Shown here: positions 50,439 through 59,534 of the stretch, piece by piece | Layout: each line of letters opens with the position of its first letter | Numbering within the stretch: the first letter of the stretch is position 1 | NCBI GenBank assembly: GCA_012798435.1 | Contig: JAAZNF010000099.1 | Span: forward strand, 1 to 64,000 | DNA length: 64,000 nucleotides | Direction of reading: 5' to 3' | Origin: Myxococcales bacterium | Lineage (GTDB): Bacteria; Myxococcota; B64-G9 | Translations under genes and position numbers: made by a program | The notes under the pieces: model-generated | Seen by the model: only the letters and a program-made list of their open reading frames with translations | Told to the model about the DNA's origin: nothing | Database searches by the model: none

Positions 50439-51800
50439 ATGAAAGTTGCAGTCGTGATCCTCGGTTTGGCGCTCGCCGTGGCCTTCGGCGCCCCGCTGGC
50501 GGCACAGGACCTTCAGCCGCCGGCCGGTGCGGCCGCGACGGTGCACCGCGCCGTTCTTCCGTCCGGGGCGGTGTTGCTGGTGGAACGCGTGCCGGGCGCG
50601 GAGACGGTGGCGCTGCAGGCGGTGTTCCCGGGCGGAACCCGTGCCGAGGAGCCGGAGAGCTGTGGCATCCATCAACTCATCGCGCGCCTGTTCGGCCGCA
50701 AGACATCGCGGCACGGCGTCGGCGAGATCGGGCGCTTGCTGGCCGAAATGCGCGGCCGCCTGGAGGGATTCGCGGGGCGCAACAGTTTTGGGCTATTCGC
50801 CGAATTTCCCAAGGACCGCGCGCGCGAAGGGCTGGCCCTGGCGGCGGACAGCCTGGCTGCGGAGTTTCCGGAGCGCGAGGTGCTGCGGGCGCGGGACGAG
50901 CTGCTCTCGGCCATCCGTGAGCACGAGGAGGATCCGGCCGCCGCGGCGCTGGATGCCTTCCTCGACACCTTGTACCGCGCCCACCCCTACCGCCTGCCGC
51001 TGCTCGGTCGGATGAGCGCGGTGGCCGATCTGCGCGCGCCGCGCCTGCGGGAGTTCTACGCCCGCGCCGCCCGGCCCGACCGGCTGGTGGTGGCGGTGGT
51101 GGGCGACGTGGAGCCCGCCAGCGTGGTGGAGACGCTGCGCTCGAGGCTTGCGGCTCCAGCGCAAAAAACCAAGTCCGCGCCGCCGCCCGCGGTGCCGCTG
51201 GAGCCGCTGCCGGACCAGCCGCGCGCGCGCGCCGTCGTTCGCGCGATCGCGAAGACGTACCTGGTCGTCGGGTTCGCCGGGCTTACGGTGCAGGACGCCG
51301 ATCGGCACGCGTTGCAACTCGCCGGGGCGCTGCTGGAGGGGCCCGCCGGGATATCCCCGCGGCTGCGGGCCGCCGGGGTGTCCGCCTCGTCTCTGAACGT
51401 GGCCCACATGAACGGCATCGAGCCGGGGTTTTTCGCGGTGGTGGCCGCCGTCGAGCCTTCCCAGGTTGCGCGCGCGAAAGACGCCATCCTGGAGGCTCTG
51501 CGCGCGCTGGCCGGATCTTTGGCGCCGGCCGAGGAGCTCGAGCGGGTCCGGCGAGAGGCCCTGGAGGCCGCCACCTTGGCGCGAACCCGGCCCGCCGCCC
51601 GCGCCGCGGAGCTGGCCTACGCGGAACTCTTCGGGCTGGCCTTAGGCGCCGGCGGCGCCGACCTGGAGGACCTCTCCCGGGTGTCGGCCGGCGACGTCCA
51701 GCGCGTCTCGCGTCGCGTCTTCGTCGAGCGAGCGCCGGTCGTGGTGACGGTGGGGCCCGGGGCTCGCCCGGCGCCTGCTGCCGCAGAGGAAAAGAAATGA
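50439..51800 (+). CDS. M16-family protein with degenerate zinc site
   Basis: 453 residues with a signal peptide (MKVAVVILGLALAVAFGAPL, cleavage after LAAQ). It has the two-domain M16 (pitrilysin/processing-peptidase) architecture: the N-terminal strand HRAVLPSGAVLLVERVPGAE and the later YARAARPDRLVVAVVGDVEP are typical. The catalytic HxxEH is replaced by HQLIA (in GIHQLIARLFG), so zinc binding is lost and the protein should be an inactive partner. Family members of this kind usually pair with an active M16 gene, and none is adjacent. A start at ATG 50418 would lengthen the signal peptide by seven residues. Its stop overlaps the glmU start by 4 bp. Confidence 0.85.
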   Translation: MKVAVVILGLALAVAFGAPLAAQDLQPPAGAAATVHRAVLPSGAVLLVERVPGAETVALQAVFPGGTRAEEPESCGIHQLIARLFGRKTSRHGVGEIGRLLAEMRGRLEGFAGRNSFGLFAEFPKDRAREGLALAADSLAAEFPEREVLRARDELLSAIREHEEDPAAAALDAFLDTLYRAHPYRLPLLGRMSAVADLRAPRLREFYARAARPDRLVVAVVGDVEPASVVETLRSRLAAPAQKTKSAPPPAVPLEPLPDQPRARAVVRAIAKTYLVVGFAGLTVQDADRHALQLAGALLEGPAGISPRLRAAGVSASSLNVAHMNGIEPGFFAVVAAVEPSQVARAKDAILEALRALAGSLAPAEELERVRREALEAATLARTRPAARAAELAYAELFGLALGAGGADLEDLSRVSAGDVQRVSRRVFVERAPVVVTVGPGARPAPAAAEEKK

Positions 51801-53167
51801 ACACCGCCTGTGTCATCCTGGCGGCCGGGCTCGGCAAGCGCATGCGCTCGCGCCTGGCCAAGGTGCTGCACCCGGTCCTGGACCGGCCCATGCTGCTGTA
51901 CCCGGTGGAGCTGGCGCTTCGGCTTCGCTGCCGGCCCGTGGTGGTGGTGGCCGGGCACCAGGAGGAGACGGTGCGGCAGTTGCTCGGCGGGCGGTTCGGC
52001 GCCGGGGTGCGGGTGGTCCGGCAGTGGCCGCCGCGCGGCACGGGGCACGCGCTGCTCATGGCCCGCCCGGCGCTCCCCCGGACGGGGCGCCTGCTGGTGT
52101 TGTGCGGGGACGTGCCGCTGCTGACGGCGGCGGAGGTCGCCCGGCTGCGGCGGGGCGCGCGCGACACGGCGGTGGCGTTTCTCACCGCCAGGCTTTCCGA
52201 CCCGTCGGGGTACGGCCGGGTGGTGCGCGACGGGCGCGGCGAGGTGCTGCGCATCGTCGAGCACGCCGACGCCGGTGCCGCCGAGCGGCGCATCGACGAG
52301 ATCAACACCGGGGTGTACCTGCTCGACCTGGCCTTCGTCCACTCCACCATCGGAGCGCTGCGCGCCGGCAACGCGCAGCGCGAGTTCTACCTCACCGACC
52401 TGGTGGCCGAGGCGCGAAAGCGCAGCCGCGCCGTGGCCGGCATCGAGGTGGATGATGCCGAGTTGGTGCTGGGGATCAACACCCGCCTGGAGCTCGCGCG
52501 CGCGGAGGAGATCCTCTCTGCGCGCCTTGCGCGCGCACTCTCCCGGCGCGGCGTCACCATTCATCAACCGTCCTCCACCCGCCTGTGCGCGGATGTGCGC
52601 GCCGGGCGCGACAGCGAGATCCTGCCGGGGTGCCAGTTCTCGGGGAGGGTGCGCCTGGGGCGCGGCTGCCGTATCGGCCCGTACGCGGTGCTGCGCGACT
52701 GCGCGGTGGGCGACGGCGCCTCGATCGGCCCGTTCTGCGTGCTCGAGGACTGCGTGGTGGGCAAGGATGCGCGGGTGGGGCCGTTCTCGCGCCTGCGGCC
52801 GGGCGCCGTGCTCGGCCCCGAGGTCCACGTGGGCAACTTCGTCGAGGTCAAGAAGAGCCGCCTGGGCCGCGGCAGCAAGGCCAACCACCTCACCTACCTG
52901 GGCGACGCCGTCGTCGGGCGGGGCGTCAACGTGGGCGCCGGCACCATCACCTGCAACTACGACGGCACGCACAAGCACCCCACCGTGATCGAGGACGGCG
53001 CCTTCATCGGCTCCGACACCCAGCTGGTGGCCCCGGTGCGGGTGGGCAAGAACGCCGTGATCGGGGCCGGGACCACCGTGACAAACGACGTCCCGGCCGA
53101 GGCGCTGGCCGTCTCCCGGGTGAAACAGACGCACGTGCCTGGCTACGCGCGCCGCCGGCGGCGCTGA
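51797..53167 (+). CDS. glmU: Bifunctional UDP-GlcNAc pyrophosphorylase / GlcN-1-P acetyltransferase
   Basis: 456 residues, full family length. The N-terminal uridyltransferase has LAAGLGKRM (the usual Thr is Lys here), RGTGHALLMARPALP, CGDVPLL and INTGVY. The C-terminal left-handed beta-helix has the acetyltransferase residues in SRLRPGAVLG, HVGNFVEVKKSRLG and TITCNYDGTHKHPT, ending VRVGKNAVIGAGTTVTNDVP. It makes UDP-GlcNAc in the cytoplasm for peptidoglycan and lipopolysaccharide. The ATG overlaps the previous stop (ATGA, 51797-51800). glmS and glmM are not nearby. Confidence 0.97.
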   Translation: MNTACVILAAGLGKRMRSRLAKVLHPVLDRPMLLYPVELALRLRCRPVVVVAGHQEETVRQLLGGRFGAGVRVVRQWPPRGTGHALLMARPALPRTGRLLVLCGDVPLLTAAEVARLRRGARDTAVAFLTARLSDPSGYGRVVRDGRGEVLRIVEHADAGAAERRIDEINTGVYLLDLAFVHSTIGALRAGNAQREFYLTDLVAEARKRSRAVAGIEVDDAELVLGINTRLELARAEEILSARLARALSRRGVTIHQPSSTRLCADVRAGRDSEILPGCQFSGRVRLGRGCRIGPYAVLRDCAVGDGASIGPFCVLEDCVVGKDARVGPFSRLRPGAVLGPEVHVGNFVEVKKSRLGRGSKANHLTYLGDAVVGRGVNVGAGTITCNYDGTHKHPTVIEDGAFIGSDTQLVAPVRVGKNAVIGAGTTVTNDVPAEALAVSRVKQTHVPGYARRRRR

Positions 53168-53194
53168 GCCGGGCCGGCCGCAGAAAGGACCCAC

Positions 53195-54592
53195 ATGACC
53201 TCCGCCGCCATTCCTGCCGAGTTCCGCGACCCCGCCTACCGGCGCCGCCGCTTCCAGAACTGGATGATCGTCGGCCTGCTGTACTCGTTCTTCTACATGA
53301 CGCGCTACAACTTCACCGCGCTCGGGCCGGTGTTGATGGACGCCTTCGGCTGGACCAAGGTCGATCTCTCGTACCTCGAGACCGCCATGCCCTTCATCTA
53401 CGGCGTGTCGGTCATCTTCAACGCCATGATTGCGGACCGCCTGGGGGGCCGCAAGGCCTTCCTGATCGGCGCGGCCGGCGTAGTGGTGATGAATTTCATC
53501 TTCGGTGCCTTTTACCTGGCGGTGCTGCAACCGCCCGTCATCCAGAGCGGCGGCGCCGAGCGCGTCATCCTGCAGCCGGCCGTCATCGCCGGCGATCTGA
53601 CCTCCAGCCAGCTGGCGATCATCATGTCCGTGGTGTGGGCCGTGAACGCCTACTTCCAGTCCTTTGGCGCGCTGTCGATCGTCAAGATCAACGCGCAGTG
53701 GTTCCACGTGGGCGAACGCGGCACCTTCGGCGCCATCTTCGGGGTGTTGATCCGCTTCGGCCTGGTGCTGGGCTTCTCGGGCGCGCCGCTCATCGCCAGG
53801 GTGCTGCCCTGGCACTACGCCTTCTGGCTGCCGGCGCTGGCGGTCGCCGTCCTCTTCGTGCTGGTCAAGCTGTTCGTGGTCGAGCGGCCCGAGGACGCCG
53901 GTTTTACAAGGCGAGAGACCGGCGACGCCAAGATCGGCGACGACGACCAGCAGACGCGCATCCGGGACGTGCTCGTCAAGATCTTCACCAGCCGGGTGAT
54001 GTGGATGATCGCGCTGGCCTCGGTCATGGTCGGCTTCGTGCGGCGCAGCATCGTCGACTCCTGGTGGCCGGTCTACCTGAAAGAGAACTTCCCGGCCGAT
54101 GTCGATACGCTGCAGCAAGCCATGGCCTGGGGCATCGCCGTGTGCGGCATCATCGGCGGCTTCGTGCTCGGCCCGCTGTCCGACAAAGTCTTCCAGAGCC
54201 GGCGCGCGCCGGTGGTGGTGATCGGCTTTGTCGGCATGGCCGCTTGCTTGCTGCTGTTCTATTTCTCCGACGCCCTGCACCTCGGCGGCTGGGCGGCCTT
54301 CGTGTGCATCTCCCTGCTCTCGTTCTTCGTGAACGGCGCGCATGGCCTGATCGGTGGCGCGGCCTCGATGGACTTCGGCGGAAAGAAGGGCGCGGCGACC
54401 GCGGCCGGGCTCTTCGACGGCATGCAGTACTTTTTCGCGGCGCCCTTCACGGGCCTTTTGGTCGGCTGGATCACACAGAACTATGGCTGGCAGACCTGGA
54501 AGCTGTGGCCCATCCCCTTCGCCGTGATCGGCGCGGTGGTGATGGCCACCCTGTGGAACGTGACCCCGCGCGGCAAGGGCGGTGGGCACTAG
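53195..54592 (+). CDS. Organophosphate:phosphate antiporter-like MFS transporter
   Basis: 465 residues, twelve membrane helices with a central cytoplasmic loop (about 225-260). The opening matches the UhpC/GlpT (OPA) branch of the major facilitator superfamily: FQNWMIVGLLYSFFYMTRYN, then an MPFIYGVSVIF helix and ADRLGGRKAFLIG, the loop 2-3 motif. Hydrophobic segment 3 is followed by an extra loop of about 30 residues. It would exchange a phosphorylated sugar or glycerol phosphate for phosphate. AAAGGA precedes the ATG by 7 bases. It is 27 bp after glmU and 3 bp before folE2, so the three are likely one operon. Confidence 0.88.
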   Translation: MTSAAIPAEFRDPAYRRRRFQNWMIVGLLYSFFYMTRYNFTALGPVLMDAFGWTKVDLSYLETAMPFIYGVSVIFNAMIADRLGGRKAFLIGAAGVVVMNFIFGAFYLAVLQPPVIQSGGAERVILQPAVIAGDLTSSQLAIIMSVVWAVNAYFQSFGALSIVKINAQWFHVGERGTFGAIFGVLIRFGLVLGFSGAPLIARVLPWHYAFWLPALAVAVLFVLVKLFVVERPEDAGFTRRETGDAKIGDDDQQTRIRDVLVKIFTSRVMWMIALASVMVGFVRRSIVDSWWPVYLKENFPADVDTLQQAMAWGIAVCGIIGGFVLGPLSDKVFQSRRAPVVVIGFVGMAACLLLFYFSDALHLGGWAAFVCISLLSFFVNGAHGLIGGAASMDFGGKKGAATAAGLFDGMQYFFAAPFTGLLVGWITQNYGWQTWKLWPIPFAVIGAVVMATLWNVTPRGKGGGH

Positions 54593-54595
54593 GCC

Positions 54596-55399
54596 GTGGC
54601 GCGCAAAAACAAAAAGGCGGCCGGGGCCGGCCCCGACGTCCAGTCCCGGCGCGATGGGCGGCATCTCCCCATCGACCGGGTGGGGGTGAAGGACCTGCTG
54701 TACCCGATCCAGGTGCTGGACCGCGAGCGCGGCCGGCAGGCCACCGTGGCGCGGGTGAGCATGTTCGTCAACCTGCCGCACCGCTTCAAGGGCACGCACA
54801 TGAGCCGGTTCGTCGAGATCCTCAACGAGCGTTGCCAGGACATGAGCACCACCGCCATCCCCGATCTGCTGCGCGAGATGCGCCGGCGCCTCCAGGCCCG
54901 CACCGCCCGCATCTCGGTGGCCTTTCCCTTCTTCCGTAAAAAGCGCGCCCCAGTCTCGGGCGCCGAGGGGCTGCTGTACTACCCGGTGACGGTGCGCGGC
55001 GAGGCCGGGCGCCGGGTGCATCTGGAGATCGAGGTCGAGGTGCCCATCACCGCGCTGTGCCCGTGCTCCAAGGCCATCTCGGAGGTGGGGGCCCACAACC
55101 AGCGCGGCTGGGTGCGGGTGCGCTTTACGCCGCGGCGCTTCGTGTGGCTCGAGGAGATCATCGATCTCGTCGAGGGCTGCGCCTCCTGTGACATCTACTC
55201 GGTGCTGAAGCGCGCCGACGAGAAGTTCGTCACCGAGCGCGCCTACCGCCGGCCGCGCTTCGTCGAGGACGTGGCCCGCGAGGTGGCGCGAGCGCTCGCC
55301 CGCCACCCGAAGCTCGCCGCCTTCTCGGTCGAGGTGGAGAACCAGGAGTCCATCCACGCCCACAACACCTACGCCTACCTGGAGAGCCGCCCTAGCTGA
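54596..55399 (+). CDS. folE2: GTP cyclohydrolase FolE2 (type IB)
   Basis: 267 residues. The FolE2 signatures are clear: DRVGVKDLLYPIQVLDRERG, MFVNLPHRFKGTHMSRFVEI, the metal Cys in LCPCSKAISEVGAHNQRGWV, and ENQESIHAHNTYAYLE at the end. It converts GTP to dihydroneopterin triphosphate, the first step of folate and queuosine synthesis. Type IB enzymes can use metals other than zinc and are often favoured under zinc limitation; no zinc-responsive site is visible here. GTG start 3 bp after the MFS stop. The stop overlaps that of the convergent transporter by 8 bp. Confidence 0.96.
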   Translation: MARKNKKAAGAGPDVQSRRDGRHLPIDRVGVKDLLYPIQVLDRERGRQATVARVSMFVNLPHRFKGTHMSRFVEILNERCQDMSTTAIPDLLREMRRRLQARTARISVAFPFFRKKRAPVSGAEGLLYYPVTVRGEAGRRVHLEIEVEVPITALCPCSKAISEVGAHNQRGWVRVRFTPRRFVWLEEIIDLVEGCASCDIYSVLKRADEKFVTERAYRRPRFVEDVAREVARALARHPKLAAFSVEVENQESIHAHNTYAYLESRPS

Positions 55400-56762
55400 A
55401 GTCCTTTCCCATCACGATGGCGAGAAGCAGCGCCAAAATGCCGAGCGGGCACACCACCCGGATGAGCCATAACCAGAGCGTAAACAACCAGCCCCTCCCG
55501 CCGGCGAGTTCGTCCCGGGCGGCGTCTTTTTTCAAGAACCAGCCCACGAAGATCGTGGTGAACAGCCCGCCCAGCGGCAGCATCCAGTTGGCCGCCAGGT
55601 GATCCAGGGTGGAGAGCACGCCGGGCTTTCCCGAGAAGACGGAGAACGACGACAGCCACGACACCGCGCCCAGCGACAACGCCGAGAGGCACGAGCCCGC
55701 AAACACTGCCCCGGCCGAGAGCAGCGTGGCCCGCGGCCGCGTCATGCCCTGGCGGTCCACCAGGAGCGACACCAGCACCTCGAGCAGCGAGATGGTGGAG
55801 GTGAGCGCCGCGAAGGCCACCAGCACGAAGAACAGCGGCCCCAGCAGCGCCCCGCCCGGCATCTGGGTGTAGAACAGCTTGGGCAGGGTGACGAAGAGCA
55901 TGCCGATGGAGGAGGCCGAAACCTGGTCCTTCATGCCGGGGATGGAGTGGATGATGCTGAACATGATGATGCCGGCGACGAGCGCCACCCCGGTGTCGAG
56001 CAGGGTCACCGACAGCGCGGCCCGGGGCAGCGAGACGTCCTTCTTGAGGTACGAGCCGTAGGCGATCATGGCCCCCAGGCCGAGCGAGAGCGAGAAGAAG
56101 GCTTGGCCCAGGCCATCGAGGATCATCGCCGGTTTCCAGGTGGAGAAGCGCGGCACGAACAGGTGCGCAAGCCCCTCGCCGGCCGCGGGCAGGGTGAGCG
56201 CGGTGACCAGGATGTAGAGCAGGATGAGCGCCAGCGCCGGCATCATGATCTTGTTGCCGCGCTCGATGCCGCTGCCCACGCCGCGGTACACGATGAAGGC
56301 GGTGAGCCCCGAAAAGAGCAGGGTGAGCAGGATCTGCAACGGGCCGTTCGACAAGAAGCCGCCGAACTCGGCGGGGGCGCCATCGTCGTAGCCGGCGAAC
56401 GACCAGCCCAGGCACTGCACGAACGACTTGAGCGACCAGCCGGCGATCACCGTGTAGTAGGAGAGGATCACCGCCGCCGCCGCCACGCCCAGCCAGCCCA
56501 CCCCGGACCAGGCCCGGTTGCCGAGCTTTCGGAAGGCCACCACCGGGTTGGCCTGGGCGCGCCGGCCGACCATGAACTCGGCGATCATGATGGGCAGGCC
56601 GAAGAGGGCCACCGCCGCGAGGTACGACAGCACGAACACGCCGCCGTCGTTCTCCCAGGCGAGGTAGGGGAATTTCCACAGGTTGCCGAGCCCCACCGCC
56701 GAGCCCGCCGCGGCCAGGATGAACCCGAGCCGCGAACCCCAGTGACCGCGCTCCTCTGCCAT
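55392..56762 (-). CDS. Neurotransmitter:sodium symporter-family transporter
   Basis: 456 residues with about twelve membrane helices. Helix 1 carries the NSS sodium/substrate signature GFILAAAGSAVGLGNLWKFP, followed by YLAWENDGGVFVLSYL. Helix 6 (FFSLSLGLGAMIAYGSYL) and helix 8 (AFAALTSTISLLEVLVSLLV) complete the LeuT-like site. It imports an amino acid or similar compound with sodium; the substrate is not predictable from the sequence. The ATG is supported by the conserved GHWGSRLGF start. Single gene, convergent with folE2. Confidence 0.93.
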   Translation of the reverse strand: MAEERGHWGSRLGFILAAAGSAVGLGNLWKFPYLAWENDGGVFVLSYLAAVALFGLPIMIAEFMVGRRAQANPVVAFRKLGNRAWSGVGWLGVAAAAVILSYYTVIAGWSLKSFVQCLGWSFAGYDDGAPAEFGGFLSNGPLQILLTLLFSGLTAFIVYRGVGSGIERGNKIMMPALALILLYILVTALTLPAAGEGLAHLFVPRFSTWKPAMILDGLGQAFFSLSLGLGAMIAYGSYLKKDVSLPRAALSVTLLDTGVALVAGIIMFSIIHSIPGMKDQVSASSIGMLFVTLPKLFYTQMPGGALLGPLFFVLVAFAALTSTISLLEVLVSLLVDRQGMTRPRATLLSAGAVFAGSCLSALSLGAVSWLSSFSVFSGKPGVLSTLDHLAANWMLPLGGLFTTIFVGWFLKKDAARDELAGGRGWLFTLWLWLIRVVCPLGILALLLAIVMGKDFS

Positions 56763-57129
56763 GCACGACTCCTCGGGAGCATGCGCTCAACGCGCGTTTT
56801 CGGGCCGGAATCTTAGCGCAGCCTCCGACGATGGCAAAAAAAAATCGCGCTTTCGAGAAGGCGCGCCCGGCCTGGGCCACGGGATAAATCCCCTGCGCCA
56901 TGCTGATGGATTCCGATGTTGTTCGGTGGCTGGTTGGCTGGTTGAATGCTCACAGCACCTTCCACCAGGGCACGGCGAGGACGTCGGGCGCGAGCCATTC
57001 GATGGCCGTGCCGGTATGCAGCAGCAGCCCAATGGACGACAATGGACGGACAATGGACGGTGCCAGCCACCCCGGAAATCCCACGGAAGTAACCGAAAGT
57101 AAACAGGAATGTTTGGAGCGCCCAGTGCT
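56763..57129. other. Gap with a short tandem repeat
   Basis: 367 bp without a gene. It contains three copies of AATGGACG (57031, 57041 and 57052) at 10-11 bp spacing. Around 56930 lies a run of GGTTGGCTGG-type repeats. It lies between two genes on the same strand, so it probably carries the symporter promoter and the end of the PHA-linked operon. Confidence 0.5.
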
Positions 57130-57963
57130 CTAAAAACCCAACCGGCGCACCTCGATGGCCCGGGTGAAGTCCTCCTCGGGTTCATCGAGGGCGCTGGTGG
57201 CGCGGGCCACCTCGCCGAAGCATTCGAAGAAGAACGACACCTGGCGCTGGCTGGTGCTCTGGCCGGCGGCCGGCTGGAGCAGGGTGCGGGTGCGTACCCG
57301 CAACGCCTGGGTGAAGGTGAGCTGGGGCAGGACAAGCTCGCCGGCGGCGTCGATGGAGATCTCGTAGGTGTCCCGGCCGGCGTAGGGCAGGCCGCGAAAG
57401 ACGCCGTTTAGGACCTCGCCCACCGAGACGCGCCGATCGCCGACCTGCAGCGGGTAGCGGTAGAGCATGACCGGGCTCTGGTAGGGGAGCAGGGTCTTGC
57501 CCTCAGGCGGGTTCTCCTCGGCCGAGGCCACGCCCAAGAGGAGCAGCGCGCCGCCGTCGTTCTGGTAGATGGCCTCGATGCGGCAGCCGGCGTCGAAACA
57601 GGCGACGAAGCGCGCGTTGGGAAAGTGCGGCGCGTACCAGCGCTGGTTGGGCTCGTGGACCGCCACCGCCAGGGCCTGGTCGGAGGCGAAGTCCGCGCCC
57701 CAGTCCCAGACCCGCCGGCCGGCACCGTCGACCCGTCCAGCCACGTCCACCGCACGCTCCTCCCCCGCCGGCGAGATCAAGAAGGACGCTGGGAGATCGA
57801 AGGACACCACGAGCTCGCTCTCGTCGATGCGCCCGTCCAGGTTCGGCAGACAGTCGAGCGGCTGGATGTCCGGCGCCTGGTACGGCGGGCGCTCGGGGAG
57901 GAAGGTCTGGTTGTCGCCGCAACCCACGAATACCAGCGGAAGGAGGACAATGAGCTGTTTCAT
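57130..57963 (-). CDS. Lipoprotein, paralogue of 60412-61455
   Basis: 277 residues; lipobox VFVGC (Cys15). It has a beta-rich body with no recognised catalytic motif. The C-terminal 160 residues match the lipoprotein encoded at 60412-61455 in order and spacing: ALLLLGVAS against ALLLRGVAS; then a basic YPL/FPL strand; ECFGEVA against ECFGSIA; and the end FTRAIEVRRLGF against FTRASEVRRLSP. The ATG overlaps the stop of the barrel gene by 4 bp (ATGA). Last gene of the coupled six-gene run. Function unknown. Confidence 0.82.
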   Translation of the reverse strand: MKQLIVLLPLVFVGCGDNQTFLPERPPYQAPDIQPLDCLPNLDGRIDESELVVSFDLPASFLISPAGEERAVDVAGRVDGAGRRVWDWGADFASDQALAVAVHEPNQRWYAPHFPNARFVACFDAGCRIEAIYQNDGGALLLLGVASAEENPPEGKTLLPYQSPVMLYRYPLQVGDRRVSVGEVLNGVFRGLPYAGRDTYEISIDAAGELVLPQLTFTQALRVRTRTLLQPAAGQSTSQRQVSFFFECFGEVARATSALDEPEEDFTRAIEVRRLGF

Positions 57964-59534
57964 GTGGCAAACCTCACCAAGAGCCGCAGCCGCAGCAGTT
58001 GGGCCGGGCGGGCGCGCAGCGCGAGCGCGGGGTTGTCGAGGCCCGCAAGCGGCACGAGCAGAGCGTGCTCGAGCACCAGCGAAAACCCGTCGGGGTTGAT
58101 CCAGGCCAGGGTGGGGTCGATCTCCACTCCCAGTGGCCGCTCCCCGCCGGGGGTGGAGGTCGCCTCCAGGGCCGAGGAGAACACCGCGGCCACGCCCAAC
58201 GACAGCTCGGAGCGCCCCAGGCGCAGCAGGGTCCAGCGCAGGTGGGGCCGCAGGTACCAGGCGTCGGTGACCGCGCCCACGATCTCGGCGAACAGGATGC
58301 GGTCGATGCGGTAGTCGGGGTGGAAGCGGAAGTTGTCCACCCTGTTGTCGCGCGGGGGATTCGCCTGGGCCCCGTCCAGATCGCCCGCTTGCGGCGCGCG
58401 CGCGCCGGCCACCGGGAAGGCGCCGAAGCCGGGGGCGCTGTCGCCCGAGGCCACGCCGGCGTCGAGCCCGAAAAAAAAGCGGCCCCGCACGGCCTCGAAG
58501 TCGCTCTCGATCACCGCGCCGAACTGGCGCGCCTCGACGGCGTCGTGGAGCAACGCGCCGGGGAGAACCGAGGCCTGCTCGATGCGGCCGAGGAGCAGCG
58601 CCCCCTCGGCTTCCAGCCGCAGGCGGGGGAGGGACAGGCGCAGCCAGGCGTCCAGGGCCAGGGCCGAGAATCCGCGCCGCATTACCGCTTCCGACGTGAT
58701 CTCCACCGGGCGGGCCACGTCGAGGTAGCCGGCCGGCACGTCGTTTTTCTGGAAGCGGTAGGAGGCGTAGGCGCCGTACTCGAAAGTGGTCTTGCCCGCG
58801 CGCAGGCGCCGGCGGCGGCTCGCGTCGCTTGTGATGTTCAGCACCGCGAAGGTCACGGTGCGCAGGTCGTCGCTGGGGTCGAGATCGATGGAGGTGTTGG
58901 GGGCGCGCCGGGCGGTGCTGGGCCCGATGGCGGAGAAGTCGTAGGCCAGCGCGAACAGGTGCCCCAGGGTGGGCAGCACGAAGGCCACCCGGTCGGCCGC
59001 GTCCCCGCTGTTGCAGTCCGCGCAGTCGCCGCCGTTCGCGAGCATGCCCAGCCCCCAGGTGGCGCCCATCCTTCCCGCGGCCAGCACGCCGAAGGGCAGC
59101 AGGATCTCGGCGTAGGCGCGCTTGAGGCGCAGGGCGCTGCCGGGCGGGTGCTGGGAGGTGGTCAGCGTGGGCGCCGCGTCGGGGGTGCTCCCCAGCACCA
59201 GGTTGTCCAGCACGTCCAGCCGGGTGCGCAGGGCCATGGCCGCCCGCGGCATCAGCAGCGAGAGGTCGGTGCGCAGGCGCAGGTCGGCCTGGGTGAGCGT
59301 CTGCCCGGTGGGGTCGGCCAGCGGCACCGGGAAGAGCGCCTCGCCCGAGGGCGTGGGCCCCCGGTCGAGATCGAGGTTGTAGAAGAGCTCGCCGCGCAGG
59401 CGCAGGTCGCCGTCGAGCTTTACGGTGGTGGCGGAGGCCGCCTCGATGTCCTGGCCCAGATCGGAAAAGCCGGTGCCACGTGCGACGGGCGCGGCCAGCA
59501 GCGCGCCGAGCAACACGAAGGCGGCGCGCATCAT
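57960..59534 (-). CDS. Outer-membrane beta-barrel protein
   Basis: 524 residues. Signal peptide (MMRAAFVLLGALLAAPVARG), then alternating amphipathic strands with periodic Arg and aromatic residues from residue 45 on (LDGDLRLRGELFYNLDLD, ADLRLRTDLSLLMPRAAMAL, LRPHLRWTLLRLGRSELSLG), ending LRLRLLVRFAT. This is the pattern of a large outer-membrane barrel of porin or alginate-export type. A Cys-containing loop (GDCADCNSGD) lies near residue 175. GGGAGG precedes two adjacent ATGs. Overlaps both neighbours by 4 bp, so it is co-translated with the hydrolase and the second lipoprotein. Confidence 0.82.
   Translation of the reverse strand: MMRAAFVLLGALLAAPVARGTGFSDLGQDIEAASATTVKLDGDLRLRGELFYNLDLDRGPTPSGEALFPVPLADPTGQTLTQADLRLRTDLSLLMPRAAMALRTRLDVLDNLVLGSTPDAAPTLTTSQHPPGSALRLKRAYAEILLPFGVLAAGRMGATWGLGMLANGGDCADCNSGDAADRVAFVLPTLGHLFALAYDFSAIGPSTARRAPNTSIDLDPSDDLRTVTFAVLNITSDASRRRRLRAGKTTFEYGAYASYRFQKNDVPAGYLDVARPVEITSEAVMRRGFSALALDAWLRLSLPRLRLEAEGALLLGRIEQASVLPGALLHDAVEARQFGAVIESDFEAVRGRFFFGLDAGVASGDSAPGFGAFPVAGARAPQAGDLDGAQANPPRDNRVDNFRFHPDYRIDRILFAEIVGAVTDAWYLRPHLRWTLLRLGRSELSLGVAAVFSSALEATSTPGGERPLGVEIDPTLAWINPDGFSLVLEHALLVPLAGLDNPALALRARPAQLLRLRLLVRFAT

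Noticed and set aside
51617-55363. A 1248-residue antisense open frame over M16, glmU, MFS and folE2
   Set aside because: Composition is His/Arg/Gly/Asp-rich without domains, while four recognised genes lie on the plus strand.
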